This document shows, in pieces, positions 19,612-28,700 of a stretch of 64,000 nucleotides of DNA; positions within the stretch are counted from its first letter, which is position 1, and the number at the start of each line of letters is the position of its first letter. A program made the position numbers and the translations under genes. Source of the stretch: Ciceribacter lividus (GTDB lineage Bacteria > Pseudomonadota > Alphaproteobacteria > Rhizobiales > Rhizobiaceae). The notes beneath the pieces were generated by a model that was not told the DNA's origin, ran no database searches, and worked only from the letters and a program-made list of their open reading frames with translations. The DNA lies in NCBI RefSeq assembly GCF_003337715.1, contig NZ_QPIX01000006.1:186001-250000 (forward strand). The letters run 5' to 3'.

Positions 19612-21351
19612 ATGAACCGCTATGTCGAACATGTCAGTCCGCCCGGCAGGGAATCCGGCCCGTCGGACGCTGCCATTCGATCGAGCCGCCGCGCCACCAT
19701 TTCCCTGAGCGGCATCTACGAAATCTCCAAGGTGCTCGCCGAGCCCGCCCGACTGGAGATCACGCTCGCCAACGTCGTCAACATCCTCTCCTCCTTCCTG
19801 CAGATGCGGCATGGTGCCCTGATCGTTCTCGACGACGGCGGCCTGCCCGAGATTATCGCTACCGCCGGCTACTTTCACAAACCGGACGAGAGCCATTTCA
19901 TGCCGATCCCGCAGGCGGTCATCGACCAGATCGTAGCGACGGCGACCCCGCTGGTCATTGCCGATACGAGCAAGTCCGAGCTCTTTGCCGAGGAGGGTGA
20001 GCCGGGAGTGTGTCTCATCGGCGTCCCGGTCAAGGCCAATCACACCGTTCTCGGAACGCTGTCGATCGATCGCTCAGGCAAGGACGGTACCGATTTCACC
20101 CTCGATGACGACATGCGTTTTCTCACCATGGTCGCCAATCTCGCCGGGCAGACGATCCGCCTTCACCGGATCCTCAGCGAGGACCGGCAACGGCTGATCG
20201 ACGAGCAGCGTCGGATCGAGAAGGCCTTCGGCGACGGCGCAGAGACATGGCCGCGCCGTTCGAACGCCAAGAACAGCCACATCGTCGGCGAAAGCCCGTC
20301 TGTCAAGAACGTGCTCGACACCATCAACATCGTCGCCAGGACCAATTCCACCGTTCTCCTGCGCGGCGAGAGCGGCACCGGCAAGGAACTGTTTGCGCAA
20401 ACCATCCATGATCTTTCGCCGCGGCACGACAAGCCCTTCGTCAAGCTCAACTGCGCGGCCCTTCCCGAAACCGTGCTCGAGTCGGAGCTTTTCGGACACG
20501 AGAAGGGTGCCTTCACCGGGGCGACCAACCAACGGGTCGGGCGGTTCGAGCTTGCCCATGGCGGCACGCTGCTGCTCGATGAGATCGGCGAGATTTCCGC
20601 CGCCTTCCAGGCGAAGCTGCTGCGCGTGCTGCAGGAAGGTGAGTTCGAACGCGTCGGCGGCAACAAGACGCTGAAGGTGGACGTGCGACTGATCTGCGCA
20701 ACCAACCGCGACCTGGAAGATGCCGTCCGCAAGGGCGAGTTTCGGGCCGATCTCTATTACCGCATCAGCGTCGTGCCGGTGACCCTGCCGCCGCTCCGGG
20801 AAAGGCCGGGCGACATCCCGCGCCTTGCAGAGGAATTCCTCCGCCGCTTCAATCGTCAGAACAGCCGGCGCCTCAGCTTCAGCAAGATGTCGCTCGACCT
20901 CATCTCCCGGTGCTACTTCCCCGGCAATGTGCGGGAGCTGGAGAACTGCGTGCAGCGGACGGCGACGTTGACCCGGGCCGAGGTCATCGGACCGAACGAC
21001 TTCGCGTGCAGCAGCGGCCAATGTCTTTCCGCCCTCCTCTGGAAGGGCAACGGCAAGGTTCCGCACAATGCGATCGACATGCTCGCGAGCGGGCACATCC
21101 TGCCGGCCGGCACGCCAATACCGACCGTTCCCCCGGTGAGACCCGCCGCCGCATACGATGGCGGCGACAGTGACCCGGACATCGTGAACCATGCGGCGAA
21201 CGGCGGTCGGCTGACCGAACGCGAGCGTCTGATCGAGGCGATGGACCGTTCAGGCTGGGTGCAGGCGAAAGCGGCCCGCATTCTCGGCCTGACGCCGCGG
21301 CAGGTTGGTTACGCGCTGCGACGCCACGACATCCCGGTCAAGAAGTTCTGA
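19612..21351 (+). CDS. nifA: NifA, sigma-54-dependent activator of nif genes
   Basis: The 579-residue activator has an N-terminal GAF domain (about residues 45-190), a central AAA+ domain with Walker A GESGTGKE (about 252), the sigma-54 contact GAFTGAT (about 300) and LLLDEIGE, then an inter-domain linker with C-x4-C (CSSGQC, about residue 466) and a C-terminal FIS helix-turn-helix (about 540-578). The extra cysteines mark the oxygen-sensitive rhizobial class that senses redox without NifL. Five matching sites occur in this window. It overlaps the convergent SIR2-like gene by 14 bases. Confidence 0.96.
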   Translation: MNRYVEHVSPPGRESGPSDAAIRSSRRATISLSGIYEISKVLAEPARLEITLANVVNILSSFLQMRHGALIVLDDGGLPEIIATAGYFHKPDESHFMPIPQAVIDQIVATATPLVIADTSKSELFAEEGEPGVCLIGVPVKANHTVLGTLSIDRSGKDGTDFTLDDDMRFLTMVANLAGQTIRLHRILSEDRQRLIDEQRRIEKAFGDGAETWPRRSNAKNSHIVGESPSVKNVLDTINIVARTNSTVLLRGESGTGKELFAQTIHDLSPRHDKPFVKLNCAALPETVLESELFGHEKGAFTGATNQRVGRFELAHGGTLLLDEIGEISAAFQAKLLRVLQEGEFERVGGNKTLKVDVRLICATNRDLEDAVRKGEFRADLYYRISVVPVTLPPLRERPGDIPRLAEEFLRRFNRQNSRRLSFSKMSLDLISRCYFPGNVRELENCVQRTATLTRAEVIGPNDFACSSGQCLSALLWKGNGKVPHNAIDMLASGHILPAGTPIPTVPPVRPAAAYDGGDSDPDIVNHAANGGRLTERERLIEAMDRSGWVQAKAARILGLTPRQVGYALRRHDIPVKKF

Positions 21352-22267
21352 GCGCCCCGCCGTCCGAAGGTTCGGGCGCGGGCTCGGCGCCGATGACGAG
21401 ATTGATCGCATCCGACAAGGGCATGTCGATGAGGGTGATGCCGTTCGCAATGAGAAACCGGCGCTCGTTCCTCGTCAATTCGGCTCCGCTCATCACGGCA
21501 TAGTGCGGCCCCTTCGACCGCTTGATGATCTGGCGCGCATAGGTGCGCAGCATCTGGTCGTCGAAGCGGCAGCCGAGAAAGACAAACCCGAGAGAACCGC
21601 GGCGGTCCCGGACAACTTCGGGGATCGGCGTCTGGATGTCGATCTCAGTCAGAACCTCGACATAGTCGGAATCCGCCACGAGGAAATTGCCCGCGGGACG
21701 TGCCGAACCGTGGGGTTCGTAAAGGATCGTGGCCGCTGTGGAAGCGGCGGGATCGTCGGTCGCATTGCCGTCAGCGCCGTAGATCCGCGTCCAGATGTCC
21801 CGAACCTCGCCGGCGCGGGTGATCCCCTGGATACTGGCGAAATCCGTCCGACCGCTCTCCACGAGTGCGGCCCGCATGGCGCCGTCATACCAGCTGTCGA
21901 CGATGAGCGGCAGGGCGAGCCCCGCCAGCCAGCGGTGCAGCGCCGCCGGCTGCGGTTCGGCGGAAAAGATCTCGGCCATCCACGCCTTCAGCGTGTTCCT
22001 GTGCCTGCGCTGCTCGATATGCTGGGCGACCGACCACATGTTGGTGCGGATGCGCGAAGGTGCCGGTGCCCGCAAATGGAGCGCTGCCGCGACCTCTTCC
22101 GGCGCCGCCGGCACGCGCCGTTCTCCGGCTTGCAGCGCGACAAGGCCCGGTCCAAGAAAGGGTGCAAGCACGCCGCGCCTCAGGCCTTGCCCGACATCGA
22201 GAAGCGCCTTTTCCGCGGCCTCCTCCGACACAACGAACAGGAAGTCCTCGTGCAATATCGCGTTCAT
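21338..22267 (-). CDS. SIR2-like domain protein of the nifB operon
   Basis: The 309-residue protein shows the Rossmann-type FLGPGLVAL (about residues 38-46) that resembles the NAD-binding G-A-G-x-S loop of SIR2-like proteins, and a C-terminal VFLGCRFDDQMLRTYARQI block as in SIR2_2-type domains. Proteins of this kind recur beside nifT and nifZ in proteobacterial nif clusters, but I know of no established function. It starts 30 bases after nifT and is the last gene of the nifB-led transcript. Confidence 0.7.
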   Translation of the reverse strand: MNAILHEDFLFVVSEEAAEKALLDVGQGLRRGVLAPFLGPGLVALQAGERRVPAAPEEVAAALHLRAPAPSRIRTNMWSVAQHIEQRRHRNTLKAWMAEIFSAEPQPAALHRWLAGLALPLIVDSWYDGAMRAALVESGRTDFASIQGITRAGEVRDIWTRIYGADGNATDDPAASTAATILYEPHGSARPAGNFLVADSDYVEVLTEIDIQTPIPEVVRDRRGSLGFVFLGCRFDDQMLRTYARQIIKRSKGPHYAVMSGAELTRNERRFLIANGITLIDMPLSDAINLVIGAEPAPEPSDGGALRTS

Positions 22268-22297
22268 GGCATCGATCCTTTGTCTTCGCGGGTTCCG

Positions 22298-22510
22298 TTA
22301 TTCGTCGTCTCCGAGCTTGCGCGCCTCGACGGTGATCGGCAGCCGGGTATCGGCCGGCATCGGCGGAAGATCGAGACGCCAGCCGTTCTTCAGCGTGACG
22401 ACGCCGCCCCAGAGGTCCTCCGTCTCCGCCCGCACGATCGGCTCCTCGAGATCCTTCTTCGGCACATAGGCGGAAAAGCCGCGCTCGGACTTGCGGATCA
22501 TGACCTTCAT
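22298..22510 (-). CDS. nifT: NifT/FixU protein
   Basis: The 70-residue NifT has the family core MKVMIRKSERGFSAYVPKKD and WGGVVTLKNGWRLDLP. Its function is uncertain and mutants often have no phenotype. It overlaps nifZ by four bases (ATGA), indicating coupling. Confidence 0.92.
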   Translation of the reverse strand: MKVMIRKSERGFSAYVPKKDLEEPIVRAETEDLWGGVVTLKNGWRLDLPPMPADTRLPITVEARKLGDDE

Positions 22511-22818
22511 CTTTCGTCTCTCCCGATGCTGCCAGCTTCCAGAATTTCGGAACGGTCGAGGCTGGCAAGCTCCCGCGCCCGCATGCCGACCAGGGTACCC
22601 CTGTCCACCCACTCGACCGAGTAGATGTAGAACTGCTGCAGGAAGGTGCCGATGTCGCGGACGTAGCCGACATCCCCCTTGCGGACGAGGTTTTCGCCGA
22701 TGTCCTTGCCGGGATAGGTGCCGTCGTTGCGCACATGCCGGGTGGCCCGCACCCGCTCTCCGGGCCGGAACACCGGCGCCCTTCGGATTTCGATCTCCTC
22801 TTCACGCCCAAGACCCAT
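22507..22818 (-). CDS. nifZ: NifZ, MoFe protein maturation factor
   Basis: The 103-residue NifZ contains the RVRATRHVRNDGTYPG start and KGDVGYVRDIGTFLQ..VYSVE-like core. NifZ helps form the second P-cluster pair in MoFe protein. It lies 6 bases after the LRV gene and overlaps nifT. Confidence 0.93.
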   Translation of the reverse strand: MGLGREEEIEIRRAPVFRPGERVRATRHVRNDGTYPGKDIGENLVRKGDVGYVRDIGTFLQQFYIYSVEWVDRGTLVGMRARELASLDRSEILEAGSIGRDER

Positions 22819-22824
22819 GGAGCC

Positions 22825-23604
22825 CTATCCTTTCCCGTCTTTCGTCCTCTCCCGTGCGAGTTCCCGCACGGCCTCGTCCTCGTCCTCGAGGAACGGAGGG
22901 AGCTCATTGACAGCGATCCGCTCGGCAACCGCATAGCGCACGCGAAAATCCGGGTCGGCGGCCAGAAGATGAAGCCGCGCCGGCTCCAGCCTTCGGGCGA
23001 CCTCGATCCGCACCAGCGGCTCCGGATCGGCAACGAGCGCGGGCAGATGCATGAGCGGTACCCGGCGGGCCGCCTCACGGCGGATGTCGGGCTCGGGATC
23101 GTCGACAAGACCGACGAGCAGGGCCTCGTTTGCCGAACGGGCTGCGCTCAGTCTCACCTGGTAGTCGGGATCGCCGAGCAGCGGCACCAGCTCTTCTCCC
23201 GCGAGCCGGCGGGCGAGCGCGATCCGCACCCGGCGATCCGGGTCCGACCGCAAGGCGAGCACGCGGGTCGCCGGCAGCCTGATCGCGGCCATGGCACGCA
23301 CGTCGGGCTCGACATCGGAGAGAAGGGGCAGCAGCCTGAACGGCGACGCATAGCGGGCGGCAATGCTGCGCACCTCGAAGAACGGATGATCGAGGTAGCT
23401 GTCTGCGAGGCCCGGATTGATCGAGAAGAAGCGGTCGATCCGGCGCGCGCGCAAATCCCTGACACAGGCGCGACCGAGATCGCAAAGACCGGAGACACGG
23501 TTTTCCTCGTGCGGACAGTCGCGGCACGAAACCGGGTTACCGAGCCAGTCGATCGCCGGCGGCGCGTCGTCATCCTCCATCGGCTGAAGCCCACTCTTGT
23601 CCAT
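22825..23604 (-). CDS. LRV (leucine-rich repeat variant) protein with [4Fe-4S] domain
   Basis: The 259-residue protein has an N-terminal cysteine cluster (VSCRDCP, then two further Cys about ten and five residues on; roughly residues 26-45) that matches the LRV FeS4 domain. About eight LRV/HEAT-like helical repeats of the form DPD-x-x-VR-x-x-A-A-x-R-L follow. Homologues were first described near nif genes in Azotobacter; a role in FeS handling is assumed but unproven. The ATG at 23604 follows GGAGAGA. Confidence 0.85.
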   Translation of the reverse strand: MDKSGLQPMEDDDAPPAIDWLGNPVSCRDCPHEENRVSGLCDLGRACVRDLRARRIDRFFSINPGLADSYLDHPFFEVRSIAARYASPFRLLPLLSDVEPDVRAMAAIRLPATRVLALRSDPDRRVRIALARRLAGEELVPLLGDPDYQVRLSAARSANEALLVGLVDDPEPDIRREAARRVPLMHLPALVADPEPLVRIEVARRLEPARLHLLAADPDFRVRYAVAERIAVNELPPFLEDEDEAVRELARERTKDGKG

Positions 23605-23714
23605 ACAGTCTCTCCGGGCTTGCCGGGCGGGACCCGACCGGAAACGGAAGCCCGGCCGTCTCCACGGGGAGTCAAGGTCCCTGGGCGACGGCCGTGTTTC
23701 CCACCTGACGGGCA

Positions 23715-23909
23715 TCAGGCCGGAACGCAGGTCTTCGGCACCGGACAGATCGCGGCGCATTGCTGGGTCTCGAAATATCCCTCGCATTCGGTGCACTTGT
23801 TCGGGTCGATGACATAGGTCTCGCCCTTGAACTTGATTGCCCCGGTCGGGCACTCGAACTCACAGGCGGAACACTGGGTGCACTGCGATGCGATAATCTT
23901 GAAGGCCAT
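23715..23909 (-). CDS. fdxN: FdxN-type 2[4Fe-4S] ferredoxin
   Basis: The 64-residue ferredoxin has C-x2-C-x2-C-x3-C ([12 protein letters not shown]) and C-x2-C-x8-C-x3-C ([18 protein letters not shown]), the spacing of nif-linked bacterial ferredoxins. It lies 44 bases after nifB and is the likely electron donor for NifB or nitrogenase; FdxN is needed for fixation in Sinorhizobium and Rhodobacter. Confidence 0.92.
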   Translation of the reverse strand: MAFKIIASQCTQCSACEFECPTGAIKFKGETYVIDPNKCTECEGYFETQQCAAICPVPKTCVPA

Positions 23910-23953
23910 TTTCGACTCTCCTGTCGGCTGCTTCGGTCACGGATTTCAAAAGG

Positions 23954-25435
23954 TCAGGCACTCTCGGCGAGAAGCTCCAGGCCAAATTCGGCGGCGTAGA
24001 GCGCGGCGATCGCGGTCTCGATATAGTCATACCCGTAGGCATCGGTGGCGCGGATGCCGGCGGTGCTGAGGCTGTCCTTCGGGCAATCGCCGATCTTGGC
24101 GCAAAGCACGACGTCGATCCCCTCCAGCGCTTCGATGACGCCGTCGAGCGTCGCGTCCTCACCGAAGCCTCCCATGCAATACTGGTCGACCTTGCGGTGC
24201 CCGACGAAGACGATGCCTTTCGGCGACGCCTCGTAAACCTGGAACTCCCTGGCATGGCCGAAATGTTCGTTGACACGGCCGCCGCCCTTGGTTGCCACGG
24301 CGACCAGCAGGGCGCCGGTGGCCTCGGTCTCCGCGACCGTGCTGAGGGCCGCCTGCTTGGCGGCAACGTGATCGCCCCGCTCACGCGCCACCACCTCGCG
24401 GTAGGTCTCGCGCGTGGAAGGATCATAGGTAACTTCCTCGGGGATCTGGTCGAGGGTGAATTCCTGGCCGCGGTCTTCGCCGAGCAGGCCGACCGCGTCG
24501 GCCCGACACTGACGGCAGTGGCGCATGAGCTTCGCCCCGCCTTCGAGCTTGTCCTGCAGGGCTTTCAGCTCCATGGCCTTCGGTCCCCGCTGTCCGGTGA
24601 GCCCGAAATGCGTGCCGTGCGCCGGATCGGAAATGAGTGGCATGACATTGTGGAGGAAGGCGCCGCGTTCCTTGACCCATTTGTTCACCTCGATGAGGTG
24701 CTCGTCGTTGACCCCCGGGATCATGACCGAATTGATCTTGGTCAGGATGCCGCGGGCGGTCAGCATTTCCAGTCCGAGCATCTGCCTCTCGTGCAGGATC
24801 TGGGACGCCTCGAGGCCGGTGTAGCGGCGGTTCCTGTAGAAGATCCATGGATAGATCTTCGTTCCGATCTCGGGATCGACCATGTTGATGGTGATCGTCA
24901 CGTGATCGACGTTCATCTCGGCGAGCTCGTCGACACGATCGGGCAGCGCCAGCCCGTTCGTCGAAATGCAGAGCTTGATGTCGGGGATATCCCGCGACAC
25001 CTCCTCGAAAGTCGCCCGGGTCTTCCTCCAGTCGTAGCAGGCATCGCCCGGTCCGGCGATCCCCAGGACGGAAAGCTGCGGCACTTCGTTCGCGACGGCA
25101 ATCACCTTGCGACGGGCCTGATCCGGCGTCAGCTTCTCCGAAACGACGCCCGGCCGGCTCTCGTTGGCACAGTCGTATTTGCGATTGCAGTAGTTGCACT
25201 GGATATTGCAGGCGGGCGCCACCGCCACATGCATGCGGGCAAAATAGTGGTGCGCTTCCTCCGAATAGCACGGATGGTCCTTGATCTTCTCCCATACGGC
25301 CGGATCCATGTCGTCGGGCTTCGCCGAGGAACCACAAGACGACGATGAGCAACCGCCGGAGGCGGCCTTGGCGAGCAGAGCCTCCATGGAGGAGGCGGAG
25401 GCGAGGCTTTCCAGGGAGATGATGGGTGCGGACAT
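23954..25435 (-). CDS. nifB: NifB, radical SAM FeMo-co core synthase
   Basis: The 493-residue NifB has the radical-SAM cysteines C76, C80 and C83 (CNIQCNYCNRKYDC), the downstream GPGDACYDW and C-terminal RQCRADAVG cluster ligands, and a fused NifX-like cofactor-binding domain at about residues 370-493. It makes NifB-co, the 8Fe core of FeMo-co. A consensus sigma-54 promoter and a NifA site lie upstream. Confidence 0.97.
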   Translation of the reverse strand: MSAPIISLESLASASSMEALLAKAASGGCSSSSCGSSAKPDDMDPAVWEKIKDHPCYSEEAHHYFARMHVAVAPACNIQCNYCNRKYDCANESRPGVVSEKLTPDQARRKVIAVANEVPQLSVLGIAGPGDACYDWRKTRATFEEVSRDIPDIKLCISTNGLALPDRVDELAEMNVDHVTITINMVDPEIGTKIYPWIFYRNRRYTGLEASQILHERQMLGLEMLTARGILTKINSVMIPGVNDEHLIEVNKWVKERGAFLHNVMPLISDPAHGTHFGLTGQRGPKAMELKALQDKLEGGAKLMRHCRQCRADAVGLLGEDRGQEFTLDQIPEEVTYDPSTRETYREVVARERGDHVAAKQAALSTVAETEATGALLVAVATKGGGRVNEHFGHAREFQVYEASPKGIVFVGHRKVDQYCMGGFGEDATLDGVIEALEGIDVVLCAKIGDCPKDSLSTAGIRATDAYGYDYIETAIAALYAAEFGLELLAESA

Positions 25436-25474
25436 CGTTTGCTCCGTGCGCTCTGTTTTCGACGAGCAATACGA

Positions 25475-25490
25475 CGCAAGTGCCGTGCCA
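25475..25490 (-). promoter_or_regulatory. Sigma-54 promoter of nifB operon
   Basis: On the minus strand TGGCAC-GGCAC-TTGC is a perfect -24/-12 element, 40-55 bases before the nifB ATG, with a NifA site about 83 bases upstream. Confidence 0.88.
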
Positions 25491-25565
25491 GGATATTTCC
25501 CAATTGAATTTCAATAGCTTGAAAGATCACCCCCCTTTCCGCATCCGTCTGCTTGACGACGATCT

Positions 25566-25581
25566 TGTCGGATGGCCGACA
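25566..25581. promoter_or_regulatory. NifA upstream activator sequence of nifB
   Basis: TGTCGGATGGCCGACA is a perfect TGT-N10-ACA site in the nifB / DUF11-protein intergenic region. The spacing fits nifB. No -24/-12 element is visible in the other direction. Confidence 0.8.
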
Positions 25582-25636
25582 AAACGTGGCGAACCGGACA
25601 ACAAGCGGCGCCACCCGCACATGTCGGCGTTCCCGG

Positions 25637-25678
25637 TTGACTTGCATCAAAACGTCGCAGACAACCATCCGATATATT
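25637..25678 (+). promoter_or_regulatory. FNR/FixK-like box with class II promoter (DUF11 protein gene)
   Basis: TTGAC-TTGC-ATCAA at 25637-25650 matches the TTGAT-N4-ATCAA anaerobox in 9 of 10 positions. A -10-like TATATT at 25673-25678 places the likely start near 25685, which puts the box centre at about -41.5, the class II position for FNR, FnrL and FixK activators. The next gene is the giant secreted protein at 25793, leaving a leader of about 108 bases. Confidence 0.65.
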
Positions 25679-25792
25679 TTAGCAATTGCGAAAGCGAGGG
25701 ACGTCAGGGAACACGATCTTCTACAGATGCAGCCGGGACACGAGAGCCGGCAAAGCTGACGCTCACGCATGTGCCAGAGGGAGGAATGGCAG

Positions 25793-28700
25793 ATGGTACC
25801 GAAGACGGCATCCCGCGCAAAGGACGGGTATCGTCCTGAAAATTTCCATGAGCGTCCCCACCCCGATCCGTGCACTTCAGCGCGTGTTCGCCGGATTTCG
25901 CCATGGCGGCATGCCCTTCGTTTCATCGCGACGCTCGCGATCAGTTCCGCCGGCCTGACGACATCTCATGTCGCCGCTCAGGAAGCATTGCAGCCGGGGG
26001 AAGCTGTCGTCACACGCTTCTCCGGAACCGTCGATGACGCCGGCCGCCGGATCATCGACACGAACGGGGCCTCGGCCAGCATCCTCGACCTGCGACAACC
26101 AGGCGGCCCGCCGATCGGCGCACACTGGTTCAACGAGAGCCAGCGCGGGGTCGTCACTGCCGGCGACATCGGTCAGGTGTTCGGTGTGGCGTTCGACGAT
26201 GCCACACCGCCAAACATCTACCTGACCGCGACGGCCGCCTTCGGCCTGCACCGCAATGCCGACAATTCCGGCTGGATGACAGGCATGTGGGGCGCAGGCG
26301 GCGGGCCCGGCACCGTCTGGAAACTCGATGCCGCGAATGGCTACCGACCGCAGGTCTTCGCCGAGATCACTCTTAGCGGGCGCGCGAACTCCGCAGCAGC
26401 GCTCGGCAACATCGCCTTCGATCCGCAAAACCGGCAGCTTTACGTTTCCGACCTCGAGACGGGCATGATCCACCGCCTCCGCCTCACCGACGGTGCCGAT
26501 CTCGGCACCTTCGACCATGGCGTCGCAGGGCGTACCGGCTTTCTCGACGTAGCGACGGGTGAATTCCGCTCGCTGCCGGAGGTCTCCTTCGACCCCGCCA
26601 CCTCGGCCCATATCTCCGACTGCTCGAGCGGCGACTTCTCCCGCACGCCCTCCTGCTGGAATCTCGCCGACTTCCGCCGCCGGATCTGGGGCCTCGGCGT
26701 CCGCATGGAGCCGGGGACAGGTTCCGCGCGGCTCTACTACGCAGTGTGGGGAAGCCAGGGCTTCGGTAACCCCGACTATGCCGCCGCCGAAGACGACGAC
26801 CGACGCAATGCGATCTGGTCGGTCGGCATCGCCGCCGATGGCAGTTTCGACAGCGGCAGCGTGCGCCGCGAGTTCTTCCTGCCCGATTTCTTCCGCTCGC
26901 CGGAAGCCATCGCCCGGGCGGGCCGCAGCCACCCGGTTTCCGACATCGCCTTCCCGGCCGTTGGCGATCAGGCCGTGATGCTTGTTGCCGAACGCGGCGG
27001 CATGCGCAATCTCGGCCTCGCCGCCGACGATGCCTTCGCCTATCCGCATGAGTCGCGCGTCCTGCGCTACGAGCTGACTGAGGCAGGTTCCTGGCGCGGA
27101 GCCGGACGCTACGACGTCGGCTACTACGATCGCAGCGAGGACGGCCCGCCCTATATACGCGCGAACGCCGCTGGCGGCGTGTCCTTCGGGCCCGGCTACG
27201 GCTCGAATTGGCAGACAGACCAGGCCCAGCCCGACGGCTTCGTCTGGATGAGCGGAGACGGCCTTTGCTCGCCACGCGGGCTCTGCCTCGACGGCAGCGT
27301 CGGCGAACACACCGACTCCTCTCAGGTGACCGGCATCGAGGGCCGCTCTTCCCAGCCCTATGAGGCCTTCGAGCCGGTCACCGCCTTCCAGCCCTATCCG
27401 TCGCCGGGTCCCGCCTCTCCGCCGGAGGGCCCAGACGGTTCCTTCATGGTCGATGCAGACATCAACACCGACGCCGCCGGTAATGCCATTGCAGCGGACC
27501 TGCAGCGCAACGATGCGACAAGAGTGGGCGACGTCGCGGTCTTCCAGCCGCCGCCGGGCGCGGGCGAAGCCGTGAGCGAAGGGACCGCGCCGCCTGCCGT
27601 AACAACCGAAGAAGAGATCACTTCCGCGTGGCCGGAAGGTCTGCCGCCGGAAGGCTGGCTGCCCGCCCCGCCGCCCGAGGACGGCTGGTTCCCGCCGCCG
27701 CCCTGGCCGATCGAGACCGATCTGGCGATCCGCAAGACGGGACCCGCCGAATGCCAGGAAGGCGTCGAATGCACCTACACGGTGACGATCCGCAATCTCG
27801 GGACGATCGCCTACATCGGCCCGCTGGCGATCACGGACACCATGCCGGCGGGCGCAACGCTTGCCTCGACCTCGCCTGGCTGGAACTGCACGCCCGCTGG
27901 GGGGGCCTTCTCCTGCATCACCAATGCCTTCGCGCTGCTGGCGCCCGGCGCCACCGCGGCTATCGAGGTCAACCTGCTGCTGCCGGCCGACATCCCCGGC
28001 CCGACAGTGCACAACTGTGCCGCCATCGACTGGTTCGAGATGGGGACGGATGACGGACCGGGGGACGGCAATGACGAGGACTGCGTCGACACGCCGGTGA
28101 CCGACGGCTTCGACCTTGGCATCACCAAGGATGGACCGGTCAATTGCGTCGAGAATGCCGACTGCGCCTTCATGGTCCAGGTCGTCAACCACGGTCCGGG
28201 TGAATTCGACGGCGTGCTCGCCGTCCGCGACCCGCTGCCGGCCGGGGCGACGTTCGTCGCCGCCGGCCTCGATCCGGGCACGGTCACCTGCGCTCCGAGC
28301 GGCAGCGATATTCTCTGCCAGACACCCGACATGACCCTTCCTGTCGGTGGAATCGTGCCCATCTTCGTCCAGATGAAGCTGCCGGACGGCATCGCAGGCG
28401 GCACGATCGAGAACTGCGCCGAGATCAACTGGGGCGCCATGACCGCGAATGACGGCGCCGCAGACGTCCACCCCGACCTTGCCTGTTTCACCGTGAACGT
28501 GCTCGACAGCGCGGGGTTCTTCGATCTTTCCCTCACCAAGCAGGGACCGGCCCACTGCAATACGGGCGGCAACTGCACCTATCACATCACCGTCGCCAAC
28601 AGCGGGCCGGACGATTACACCGGCCAGGTGGTCGTCGAAGATACGACGGAGCCAGGCGTTACACTGGTTTCAGCGAATCCCGAGTGGACTTGCGTTGCCG

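Noticed and set aside
25877-28585. Very long minus-strand open frame opposite the DUF11 protein
   Set aside because: Arg/Gly/Ala-biased composition, no recognisable family and complete overlap with a gene that has clear repeats; it is a mirror frame of high-GC coding DNA.
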